From positions 1 through 64,000 of the forward strand of contig NZ_BAAAFW010000059.1 in NCBI RefSeq assembly GCF_039523735.1: 64,000 nt of DNA. Reading direction: 5' to 3'. Below the pieces are notes generated by a model. The model did no database searches, was not told the DNA's origin, and saw only the letters and a list, made by a program, of their open reading frames with translations. This DNA comes from Tatumella punctata (GTDB taxonomy: Bacteria; Pseudomonadota; Gammaproteobacteria; Enterobacterales; Enterobacteriaceae). Every line of letters begins with the position of its first letter. The first letter of the stretch is position 1. This document shows, one piece after another, positions 8,562 to 16,531 of this stretch. The position numbers and the translations under genes were made by a program.

Positions 8562-9292
8562 TGGCTGATACATCACTACAAACGCCGGTAAATGTACAGG
8601 CCTCACGAATCGATGCAACGCTACTCCCGCAGGGATTTAGCCAGCCGTATTCACTTTATGTAATACAGCAAGGGTCTGACCTCGGGAATGTAGCCGGAAA
8701 AGCGAATGAGGCGGGTAATGGCGCTTATGATGCTCAGGTGAAAAATGATGAGCAGGATATTGAATTAGCTGACCACGAAAAGCGCCTTACCGCAGCAGAA
8801 ACTGAACTGGCAGACCATGAGAAAAGAATAGCGGCCGCAGAAACTGAGTTAACCGATCATGAAAAGCGAATTTCAGCCAATGAAACTGAGCTGCAAGACC
8901 ATGAGTCGCGAATAACTCAGAACACTGACGATATTTCATCGCTAGGAACCGCTCAGCAGTCTGACAGGGATGATATTGACAAAATATCAGGTGATTACCT
9001 GTCAAAAAGTTCCACATCATCACAGAGACTTACAGGGCCGTTAAATGTCGCATCGTCATATTCGGTAAACGGGACTAAGGTTATCGGCCCCCGGCAAACC
9101 GGATGGTCGCTATCAACCGGTACCGCCAACAAATCAGCATTCAACGCCGACCGGAGTTATGCGGTTGGTGCTGTCTATTCTCAAGCCGAAGTACAGGCCA
9201 TTGTTCAGGCGCTAATTGAAACCCGCCAGCGTGTAAAAGCTCTTGAGGATATGGCTGTAACTCACGGGCTAATTTCAGATGCAACAGATTAA
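8561..9292 (+). CDS. Tail needle protein, P22 gp26-like
   Basis: A 243-residue trimeric coiled-coil needle (P22 gp26: 233) that plugs the portal channel and probes the outer membrane. The ATG at 8561 overlaps the gp10 stop and gives the conserved N-terminal plug (MADTSLQTPVNVQASRIDAT). Residues ~70-120 hold three 14-residue tandem repeats of the type ADHEKRLTAAETEL, plus a partial fourth, that build the coiled coil. The C-terminal part (SYSVNGTKVIGPRQTGW, ALEDMAVTHGLI) matches P22 gp26. Its end overlaps the next gene by 14 bases. Confidence 0.93.
   Translation: MADTSLQTPVNVQASRIDATLLPQGFSQPYSLYVIQQGSDLGNVAGKANEAGNGAYDAQVKNDEQDIELADHEKRLTAAETELADHEKRIAAAETELTDHEKRISANETELQDHESRITQNTDDISSLGTAQQSDRDDIDKISGDYLSKSSTSSQRLTGPLNVASSYSVNGTKVIGPRQTGWSLSTGTANKSAFNADRSYAVGAVYSQAEVQAIVQALIETRQRVKALEDMAVTHGLISDATD
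8768..8917 (+). repeat. 42-bp in-frame tandem repeats in the tail needle gene
   Basis: Units begin at 8768, 8810 and 8852, with a partial unit from 8894. Each encodes 14 residues around (A/T)DHEKR(L/I)xAAETEL. The copies differ at many third positions, so they are old duplications rather than a recent expansion. They are two heptads long, so gain or loss of a unit would change needle length without disturbing the coiled-coil register. Confidence 0.9.
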
Positions 9293-9659
9293 TCAGGATG
9301 CTGGGTGCCGACTTATGCGGCTATGGGGTATTCCTTCATGGCCTGATGTATTGGCTGATTATTTCCTGTGGCGTGGTTGTGGGGTTTTCGCATGTATGGA
9401 CTTTGGTAGTCACGTTGATTTGCACATGGCTATGAGAAGGGGCGAAAGACGTTACTGCCGCGAAGCTGTGACAGATATTCTGTCACTCATTGGTGATCGG
9501 GAAATTCGCGCGCCCATTCTTGAAGATAGTCAGCATGTCTGCAACTTGGCACGGAAATTTGGCTTTGTGGAAACGTGGCGGGGAAGTACAGAGTTTACAG
9601 ATGGCCGCACTGGCGGCCTTATCATCATGACGAGGTTCAAAAATGGGCGGGATCGCTAA
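9279..9659 (+). CDS. Phage gp14-like protein
   Basis: A 126-residue soluble protein placed exactly where P22 has gene 14, between gp26 and gp7, overlapping both neighbours by 14 and 17 bases. The C-terminal segment HVCNLARKFGFVE...GLIIMTRFKNG looks like the end of a GNAT-like fold, in which an NxxA..(F)GF motif precedes the last strands; no acetyl-CoA-binding loop is evident. P22 gp14 is reported to be needed for head assembly. Identification rests on position and size more than on sequence I can recall. Confidence 0.65.
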   Translation: MQQINQDAGCRLMRLWGIPSWPDVLADYFLWRGCGVFACMDFGSHVDLHMAMRRGERRYCREAVTDILSLIGDREIRAPILEDSQHVCNLARKFGFVETWRGSTEFTDGRTGGLIIMTRFKNGRDR

Positions 9660-10209
9660 AGGTATCGGAAAGGTCGTCGGTTCAATCACTGGCGCTAATC
9701 AGGCTGCGCAGGCTCAGACGGACGCAGCAAACCAGTCAAATGCAACAGCATTACAGATTTACAACCAGCAGGCCGCCACGCTGCAGCCGTTTGTCCAGTC
9801 CGGACAATCTTATTTGACAGGTCTGAATAGCGTACTTAACAACCGGTCAGGAACTCTGAACGATTATTACAATTCACCGGAATATGCGGGGCTGGCTAAT
9901 CAGGCGCGCTATCAGCAACTGGCCTCTGCTGAGGCGACCGGTGGGCTTGGTTCAACCGCAACAAGTAACGGCCTTGCGTCAATAGCTCCGCAACTCGGAG
10001 AAACCTACCTGAATGACCGGTATAACCAGTTACTGGGCGGTGTAAATGTTGGTTTAAGCGCTGCCGGCGCATCGAATGCAGCCGCAGGGACATACTCCGG
10101 CAACGTGCAGAATAATTTGTCTCAGATTGGCGCGGCTAAAGCCGGAAATTCAATTGCTAACGGACAGACAATTACTCAGGGTATTGGCATGCTCGCTGGC
10201 CTTTTTTAA
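9643..10209 (+). CDS. DNA ejection protein, P22 gp7-like
   Basis: A 188-residue protein rich in Ala, Gly, Asn and Gln, located where P22 encodes ejection protein gp7 (229 residues). The glycine-rich N-terminus (MGGIAKGIGKVVGSITGANQ) and the C-terminal hydrophobic GIGMLAGLF are typical of this group. These proteins leave the capsid ahead of the DNA and help it across the envelope. The start overlaps the gp14 end. It is shorter than the P22 protein but in frame throughout. Confidence 0.82.
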   Translation: MGGIAKGIGKVVGSITGANQAAQAQTDAANQSNATALQIYNQQAATLQPFVQSGQSYLTGLNSVLNNRSGTLNDYYNSPEYAGLANQARYQQLASAEATGGLGSTATSNGLASIAPQLGETYLNDRYNQLLGGVNVGLSAAGASNAAAGTYSGNVQNNLSQIGAAKAGNSIANGQTITQGIGMLAGLF

Positions 10210-10220
10210 TTGGGGGAGTT

Positions 10221-11495
10221 ATGGCTATTCAACCTATTGATTACACCGGCCCGAATTCTGGCTTTCTCCAAGGTCTGCAAGCGGCAGCGGCATACAAACA
10301 GAACCAGCAACAGAACCAGGCCATTGATAGCGAAAATCAGTTTAAGCAGGACTGGCAAGGGGCTTATGGAAACCCTGAGGCAATGAGCGCATTGGCAGCA
10401 AAATATCCCGACCAGATGCAGAATATCGCTCAGGGTATCGGATATCAGGATGCTAATCATCAGGCAGCACTCGGTGCAGCGGCCGGTGATTTGCGTGTTG
10501 CGATGGCTACCGGTAACCCTCAGGCCGTAATGTCAGCTGCACAACAGCATGCCTCTACATTGCAGAGTGTCGGATCATCGCCTGATGAAGTAGCGACAAT
10601 GTATCAGAATGACCCTCAGCATTTAGGCCAGTTGGTTGATGCGGTGGGGATGACGTCTCTGGGTCCTCAGGGTTATTACAACACTCAGACTAAAAACACA
10701 CAGCTGAGCCAGCAGGGCGCAGCGACTAACGCCACCCTCCAGTTAGGGCAGCAACGATTACAGCAGCAGTATCAGCAGAGCCAATTCGATAATCAGCTTA
10801 ATCAGCAGAAATTCCAGCATCAAATCCAGCAGGACAATACTCAAAATGGGTTTACGGCGCAGAAAGTGGATATTCAACGTGGTGAGCAGGCTATTAAGCA
10901 GCAGATGGCTAATCAGTCTGGTCAGCAGCAGTCCTCCAATATTCAGAACCAGCAGTTCCAGCAGGTTCAGAAAAAGCAGGACTTTGTGAACGGATATGAC
11001 CAGCAGGTAAACAGTACATCCGGAATGCTGACCACGCTAAACCAGGTTAAGCAGATTGATCCATCAACATTCAATAGTATCTGGGGGGCTCAGGGGTACG
11101 TTAACCGCAATCTTCCCGGGTCTGATTCGGCAGACGCATATTCACAAATCCAGCAGATGCAGGCTCAGGCAAGACAGATGGGCGTAATTGGTATGCGTGG
11201 TACCGGTCCGGTATCAGATTCAGAAGGCCAGGCGGCGGCAAGTGCCTTCCTGAACCTTCAACCAAACGTATCTTCCGATCGGGCGCGAACAATCATCAAT
11301 AACTGGCAACAGGTTCTACAGCGGCAGGTTAACTATCTGAACAGTCAGAAATCACTTGTCGATAAATACCGGTCAGACGTTCAGTCTTACTCAGGCCCTC
11401 AGCAATCAGCAGCGCCTCAAGTGGGTCAGTCAGAAGGTGGATATACCTTCACCGGCGGAGATCCATCATCCCCTAATAGCTGGAGAAAAAATTAA
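10221..11495 (+). CDS. DNA ejection protein, P22 gp20-like
   Basis: A 424-residue, strongly glutamine-rich protein in the position of P22 gp20 (471 residues), preceded by GGGGGAG as ribosome-binding site. Residues ~145-260 are Gln/Asn-dense (QQRLQQQYQQSQFDNQLNQQ and similar), suggesting long helical or coiled-coil stretches. With gp7 and gp16 it would be ejected before the DNA and contribute to the trans-envelope conduit. The TAA overlaps the next ATG, so translation of gp16 is probably coupled. Confidence 0.85.
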   Translation: MAIQPIDYTGPNSGFLQGLQAAAAYKQNQQQNQAIDSENQFKQDWQGAYGNPEAMSALAAKYPDQMQNIAQGIGYQDANHQAALGAAAGDLRVAMATGNPQAVMSAAQQHASTLQSVGSSPDEVATMYQNDPQHLGQLVDAVGMTSLGPQGYYNTQTKNTQLSQQGAATNATLQLGQQRLQQQYQQSQFDNQLNQQKFQHQIQQDNTQNGFTAQKVDIQRGEQAIKQQMANQSGQQQSSNIQNQQFQQVQKKQDFVNGYDQQVNSTSGMLTTLNQVKQIDPSTFNSIWGAQGYVNRNLPGSDSADAYSQIQQMQAQARQMGVIGMRGTGPVSDSEGQAAASAFLNLQPNVSSDRARTIINNWQQVLQRQVNYLNSQKSLVDKYRSDVQSYSGPQQSAAPQVGQSEGGYTFTGGDPSSPNSWRKN

Positions 11496-14278
11496 TGGCA
11501 GGTCCGTGGGAAAACTATCAGAGCAGTTCACAGCCTGGAGATTCTTCCGGACCGTGGCAAAACTACCAACAGTCGGCACCTCAGCAGGGTGCCGATGTTG
11601 TTTCTGCTACTGAGCAAAAATATGGCATTCCGTCTGGATTACTCAATGCGGTAATCAGCAAAGAATCCAGCGGTAACCCGAACGCAGTAAGCCCTAAGGG
11701 GGCAATTGGCCTTGGTCAGGTAATGCCGGAAACGGCAAAGGGAATGGGTTATAACCCTGAACGACTGAAATCTGACCCTGACATGCAGGTTGATGCGGCT
11801 GGCAAGTACCTGGGGCAGATGCTCAGGCAGAACGACGGCGATGTTACATCCGCATTGGCTTCATATAATTGGGGGCCAGGTAACGTTCAGAAATATCAGT
11901 CCGGACAGAACCAGGCTATGCCTCAGGAAACTCAGAATTATATTAATGACCCTCGGTTTGCACAGTGGACACAACAGCAGCGACCGCAACCCGGATCATC
12001 TGGCGAAATGGATTATCTGAACCAGGAAGCCAGGCAGCCATGGGAGCCTGAGCAGGCACCACCAACTCTGGCACAGAATGTTGAGCAGGCAGGTAAGGGG
12101 CTACTTCAGGCCGGTGTGAATGTAGCAAATATTCCCGGCAGTGTAGTTAATACTGCTCTGGATGCTGTAGGTGTTCCAAAGCAGGACCAGGTATATCAGT
12201 TCCAGTTGCCTCAAAGTGCCAGACCAACAGACCCATATGCACAGCTCGGTGCGGAAATTGGTCCGTATCTTGTACCTGGTGTTGGTGCAGAGAAAGCCGC
12301 GGCGGCCACAGCCTCCGCAGTCGGAGCATCCAGAGCGGAGCGGGCAGCAAACCAGGTCGCCAGTATGCTGTCTGAGAACCTAGTTGGCACACTGGCGGGC
12401 TCTCAGCAGAATGGACAAATTGATCCGACTCAGCTGCTGGAGAATACCGGCATGGGGCTGGCTGGTTCAGCAGTGGCCAGAGCGGTTCCGGCGGTATTTA
12501 ATGGGGTTCGAGGCGCAATAAAAAATGCACGCGGTGCCAGTGAGCCATTACCATCACCTCAGGCAGCTGCGGATCGTACGGCCACCCAACAGCCGCCAGG
12601 CTACAGCCAGCCTTCAGTTAATCAGCCAGATAATTTTAGCCCCCGGCAGCAGCCATACACTGTCAGGACACCTAAGGATAACGCTCAGCCTCAGGCCGCC
12701 AGTAGCTCAGCGCCAGAGTCTCCTACGGGAGTAACTCCGGATACTGCTCAGCAATACACCCGAGCTGCTCAGTCTGGTAATCAAGGCCGCATTCAGCAGG
12801 TCATAAATGACATTCAGCCCGACCAGAATGTTACTGATGCAATGAAGCGCCTCGACCTTGACCCTGATGACATGCTTGAGGCTTACACCTCCGGTAATGA
12901 TGCGTTTAAAGCGGTGCAAATGGGTCTGGCATCTCAGGATGAATCAGCGCTTGGGGCAGTTCGTCGCGACTCTATTAACCGGATTTCTAACCGTGCGTCA
13001 CAGATAATTGATGATGCAGGCGCAATGCCTGACCGGTTATCAATGAATGACAAGTTTGTCTCTGACTTCAATACAACCAGGAACGCGTTGAAGGCTCAGG
13101 AAAATGCACTTTACAAACCGGTTCAGGATACAATTCCGGCAAAAGCTCAGATTGATCCCGTTAATACCAGAAGTTATCTCGACCAGCTGGCTGATGAGCA
13201 GGGCGGGTATCAGTTCCTATCCCCGGTAGAGAAGAAGGTATATGAGGCTGTATCTCCTACAACTGACAGGGCTGGGCCACCAACGTATGCCCGGCTAAAC
13301 GCTATGCGATCAACAGTCGGAGCTGAGTTAAGCAAAGCCGGAACCCCATTCGGAAGTGCAGAAGAGCGCAATCTTAGTGCGCTATATTCTAGGCTTTCGG
13401 ATGATCGTGATGCAGTGGCAAGGCAGGCGGGTTTCGGTGACCAGATTCGCGCCGCTAACGCCGTCACAGCTCAGCGTAAGATGATGGAAGAACGGATGTA
13501 TTCCCTGATGGGAAAAGACCTGTCCGGTGATGTTACAGCGCGAGCTCACAACGCCTTAACCGGACTTAGCAGTGGGAATACGAAAGCGTTCAACCAGCTT
13601 ATGCAGGCCGTTCCTGACAAAGCAGCCCGATCGCAACTTATCGCTACGGGCATGCGGGATATGTTACGTAAAGGAAGTCGGTCAGACCTCGCCAACAACA
13701 TTAACGGCTTTGTCGATTATTATGGTTCTCTAAAGCGTAACGGGAGTGTCAGGCTTTTACATCGTGAGTTGCCTGCTAATACCGTCCGTCAGCTTGAGGA
13801 TATGTACACAATTGCCCGTAACGTGAAATCAGCAAATCAGTACTATCTGGCCACCGGCAAGCTGAAATCATTCCTTGATAAGTTTGAGCAGCCTGGAGGC
13901 TTTCTGGACAAGTTGGCCACTCACGGAAAAATGGCGACCATTGCAACAGTGCTTGGTCACGTTCCTGTAGCAGGCCCGGTGTTGAATACTGCCATTGCTG
14001 CACAGATGGGCGCTAAAGCGGCGACAAGAAAAACCGGATCGGAAGCAGTTCAGGAATTAATGAGCAGTCCGGAATGGAAGCGATTAGCGTCACTGGCACG
14101 CAACAAACCATCGGCACCGGTTCAGGATAAAATAGTTTCCAGTGCTGAAAGTCGCATTGCCAAAACATCGGCGTGGAAAGAGTTTTACCGGACCCTGCCG
14201 GCAGCAGAGAAGCAGAGGATAGCAAAGTTCGGGATCATCGGATGGTTCTCTGCATTAACGGACGACCGGTCATATTGA
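11495..14278 (+). CDS. Ejection protein in gp16 position, with N-terminal lytic transglycosylase domain
   Basis: A 927-residue protein in the slot of P22 gp16 (about 609 residues), so some 300 residues longer. Residues ~38-140 form an SLT/lysozyme-like domain: the motif SKESSGNPNAVSPKGAIGLG with probable catalytic Glu57, then QVMPETA, and later LASYNWGPGNV. Two GPWxNYQ repeats precede it (residues 3-9, 19-25). After a Pro/Gln-rich linker (~330-420) comes a long helical region ending in a hydrophobic stretch (~790-830). The enzyme domain would cut peptidoglycan during DNA entry, as in the T7 gp16 type of ejection protein. It is the last gene of the overlapping late operon. Confidence 0.87.
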   Translation: MAGPWENYQSSSQPGDSSGPWQNYQQSAPQQGADVVSATEQKYGIPSGLLNAVISKESSGNPNAVSPKGAIGLGQVMPETAKGMGYNPERLKSDPDMQVDAAGKYLGQMLRQNDGDVTSALASYNWGPGNVQKYQSGQNQAMPQETQNYINDPRFAQWTQQQRPQPGSSGEMDYLNQEARQPWEPEQAPPTLAQNVEQAGKGLLQAGVNVANIPGSVVNTALDAVGVPKQDQVYQFQLPQSARPTDPYAQLGAEIGPYLVPGVGAEKAAAATASAVGASRAERAANQVASMLSENLVGTLAGSQQNGQIDPTQLLENTGMGLAGSAVARAVPAVFNGVRGAIKNARGASEPLPSPQAAADRTATQQPPGYSQPSVNQPDNFSPRQQPYTVRTPKDNAQPQAASSSAPESPTGVTPDTAQQYTRAAQSGNQGRIQQVINDIQPDQNVTDAMKRLDLDPDDMLEAYTSGNDAFKAVQMGLASQDESALGAVRRDSINRISNRASQIIDDAGAMPDRLSMNDKFVSDFNTTRNALKAQENALYKPVQDTIPAKAQIDPVNTRSYLDQLADEQGGYQFLSPVEKKVYEAVSPTTDRAGPPTYARLNAMRSTVGAELSKAGTPFGSAEERNLSALYSRLSDDRDAVARQAGFGDQIRAANAVTAQRKMMEERMYSLMGKDLSGDVTARAHNALTGLSSGNTKAFNQLMQAVPDKAARSQLIATGMRDMLRKGSRSDLANNINGFVDYYGSLKRNGSVRLLHRELPANTVRQLEDMYTIARNVKSANQYYLATGKLKSFLDKFEQPGGFLDKLATHGKMATIATVLGHVPVAGPVLNTAIAAQMGAKAATRKTGSEAVQELMSSPEWKRLASLARNKPSAPVQDKIVSSAESRIAKTSAWKEFYRTLPAAEKQRIAKFGIIGWFSALTDDRSY

Positions 14279-14295
14279 TGGTCAGCCAAGGATGG

Positions 14296-14424
14296 TTAAT
14301 GCTGGGTAGTAACAAGAACAATATAAACAAGTACTAATATGATGATTATCCCACCGATAACCTTCAGTAAGCGTTTAACTTGTTTTTTAACATCGTTATA
14401 AATATTTTCTGCTGGACTTGCCAT
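14296..14424 (-). CDS. Small single-pass membrane protein in prophage, unknown function
   Basis: A 42-residue ORF beginning MASPAENIYNDVKKQVKRLL, followed by one hydrophobic segment (VIGGIIIILVLVYIVLVTT). It has a near-ideal ribosome-binding site, AAGGAGG, about 7 bases before the ATG. A charged N-terminus followed by a C-terminal membrane anchor is clear. It lies on the opposite strand from the late genes, between gp16 and the Arc-like gene, where P22 keeps its superinfection exclusion and immI genes. A role in superinfection exclusion is possible but not shown; it does not resemble P22 SieA in size. Confidence 0.7.
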   Translation of the reverse strand: MASPAENIYNDVKKQVKRLLKVIGGIIIILVLVYIVLVTTQH

Positions 14425-14562
14425 ATAAACAACCTCCTTATTTTTCTGCCAGCATATCACTGGCAGGGTGCAATATAGTGAAAATTATTTCTTATTTTTC
14501 CTGATTACCCCGACGGCGATTTCCCTTACTTGCTCTGCTATCTCAGCGGCCAGCTTTTCATC

Positions 14563-14730
14563 TTAATCTTGGTCAGTTCTGCTGAGTGGCGTCTTGTAGA
14601 AAGAATCATCAAGAGTTCTGACGATTTCCATATTAATAGACCGGCCATGAGATTGCGCTCTGGCCTTTATCTTTGCATGCAGATCGGCTGGCAGAGTCAG
14701 ATGGAACTGCGTTGTGTCCTTGTCTTTCAT
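14563..14730 (-). CDS. Arc/Mnt-type ribbon-helix-helix repressor, possibly truncated
   Basis: The 55-residue product (MKDKDTTQFHLTLPADLHAK...) has the Arc/Mnt ribbon-helix-helix pattern: a beta strand QFHLTLP whose alternate residues (Q8, H10, T12) would contact DNA, then helix A and GRSINMEIVRTL for the second helix. In P22, Arc (53 residues) and Mnt (83 residues) control antirepressor synthesis from the same interval between gp16 and the tailspike. After the TAA (14563-14565) the same frame continues 25 codons (DEKLAAEIAEQVREIAVGVI...) to a stop at 14485, resembling the Mnt C-terminal oligomerisation helix. The gene may thus be a nonsense-truncated Mnt homologue that still retains the DNA-binding domain. 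Confidence 0.75.
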   Translation of the reverse strand: MKDKDTTQFHLTLPADLHAKIKARAQSHGRSINMEIVRTLDDSFYKTPLSRTDQD

Positions 14731-14853
14731 GTAAAACCTCACCGAATGGGCGGAGAGGAATCATAAAACACCTGTAATTATCCACAATACTACAGTTTAC
14801 GTCCGTTACTAATATCGTTTAACCGCGAGGCCATCACTCGCCCGGAGAAAATA
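14731..14853. promoter_or_regulatory. Divergent regulatory interval between Arc-like gene and tailspike
   Basis: The 123-bp interval must hold promoters for the repressor (minus) and probably the tailspike (plus). A 5-bp inverted repeat (GCGAG...CTCGC, 14825-14841) lies just before the tailspike ribosome-binding site CGGAGA. No clear Arc-type operator is recognised. Confidence 0.35.
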
Positions 14854-16497
14854 ATGGCTGATAATAGCTATAACATAATGGTGTCCAACCCAGTGACACT
14901 GTTCACCATGTCACGCTCTTTCAAAGCTTGCTCGAACGGTAAAATCTTTATCGGTCTGCCAGATACGGACCCATCGGTTTCGGATAATCAGATACCGTTA
15001 TTCGTCGAAAATGAAGATGGGTCAACTGTTCAAGTATCTCAGCCTTTAGTCATCAATAGCGCAGGTTACCCGGTATATAACGGCCAGGTAGCCAAATTCG
15101 TCACAACTCAGAATCATTCGATGGCGGTTTATGATAGCTATATGGCGCAGCAATTTTATTGGCCTCAGCTATCTACAGTTAACCCGTCTGTTGCATATTA
15201 CGAAGCTATAAAAATTAGAGAAGATTTGTCATCTCCAGATGATGGTCTTGGTGATTCTTTAATTGCAGTTAAGCAACCCTTCACTGGTGCCATTGCAAGA
15301 ACTCAGCATGATAAGAACGCTGAGTCACTTTCTGTTTTCGACTTTGGGGCTAAAGGGGATGGCGCCTCTGACGATACAGAGTCAATTCAAAAAGCTATTG
15401 ATGCAGTTGCTAGCCTAGGTGGTGGTGTTGTACGCATACCCGCCGTGAAAAAATTTTACAGTATCTCTAAACCTCTACTTATTTCAGACAATTCAGTTTC
15501 TATAGTAGGCTGTGGATCATCTTCAAATCATGACAACCCCATCACAATGGAAGGATCAATAATTAAGGCCTCTGCTGTTATGGACCATATGATAAAAGTT
15601 GAGCCATTATCAACAACAAGGCTAAATCATAATAATATAATTGGGTTATTTCTTGATGGTAACAATTTATCATCTGATGGGGTTAGGTGGCTTAGCAGCT
15701 GTCAATCTAAAGTTGATATTGATGGGAAAGGCATGTCTGGATCATTATTTAATATGGGGTGCTCTACAAACCCAACTGAATCAAGAGATCCTCAGAACAA
15801 TGACATATCACTGAATTACAGAGGTGACAATGGAATAATCCTTAACTGTACTGGAATCAAGAAGAGCTCAAGTTCAACTGGCGTTGGCGCTAACTGCTCG
15901 ATGAACACTTTCAGCATGATCAAAGGAGTTCTCGGAACAAGCTCTGCTGCCATTAATCTAATAGATGCAGATAATAATATTTTTAAGCAGGTTATACTAT
16001 ATTATTATGGCTCTTCGGATAATGGTGCTTATTTAGAGTACGATAAGGATGAAGGAGGTGCGTATAATAATACATTTGAGTTTTATTCATCAAATAAAAA
16101 AATATACGGAACTGGCGGTGGAAATAACAGGGTGTTATACATAGACTCAGCTAATGGAACTCCATTACCAGTATGGGGAGAAAGAAATCTTAAAGAATAC
16201 GTTCAAGGTGGTGACTCTCCTATAGGGTATGAGACATATAAATTAAGCCAGGAAAGTATATCTGCAAAGAAAAGTAATGGAATATATGAGTTTAAAGGGA
16301 AAGTAACTATTCCTGGTAATTCTACTGTAGGCGTAACCTTTCCAACCCCCCTACCAACATATATTATCGGATACGGAGTGAGTGCAGTAGGGGTATCCCC
16401 GTCATTCATCGTATCAGCGCCAACGCTCACTGGCATTAGTTTATCTAATCAGAACTCTGGAGAAGTGACAGTATATTGGTGGGCAGAGGGTTATTAA
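14854..16497 (+). CDS. Tailspike protein with P22 gp9-like head-binding domain
   Basis: 547 residues. Residues 1-~115 match the P22 tailspike head-binding domain (NPVTLFTMSRSFKACSNGKI, the GYPVYNGQVAKFVT region). A linker follows and then, from about residue 165, the start of a pectate-lyase-type beta helix (FDFGAKGDGASDDTESIQKA). The remainder is Asn/Ser/Gly-rich, as in right-handed beta-helix spikes that bind and cut surface polysaccharide. Base composition falls sharply after about 15,200: the head-binding part resembles the other phage genes, while the receptor part is AT-rich. This suggests replacement of the receptor module by recombination. No catalytic residues can be assigned by eye. 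Confidence 0.9.
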   Translation: MADNSYNIMVSNPVTLFTMSRSFKACSNGKIFIGLPDTDPSVSDNQIPLFVENEDGSTVQVSQPLVINSAGYPVYNGQVAKFVTTQNHSMAVYDSYMAQQFYWPQLSTVNPSVAYYEAIKIREDLSSPDDGLGDSLIAVKQPFTGAIARTQHDKNAESLSVFDFGAKGDGASDDTESIQKAIDAVASLGGGVVRIPAVKKFYSISKPLLISDNSVSIVGCGSSSNHDNPITMEGSIIKASAVMDHMIKVEPLSTTRLNHNNIIGLFLDGNNLSSDGVRWLSSCQSKVDIDGKGMSGSLFNMGCSTNPTESRDPQNNDISLNYRGDNGIILNCTGIKKSSSSTGVGANCSMNTFSMIKGVLGTSSAAINLIDADNNIFKQVILYYYGSSDNGAYLEYDKDEGGAYNNTFEFYSSNKKIYGTGGGNNRVLYIDSANGTPLPVWGERNLKEYVQGGDSPIGYETYKLSQESISAKKSNGIYEFKGKVTIPGNSTVGVTFPTPLPTYIIGYGVSAVGVSPSFIVSAPTLTGISLSNQNSGEVTVYWWAEGY

Positions 16498-16531
16498 GTA
16501 AAAAGGAGCACGTTAATGCTCCTTTATATCT

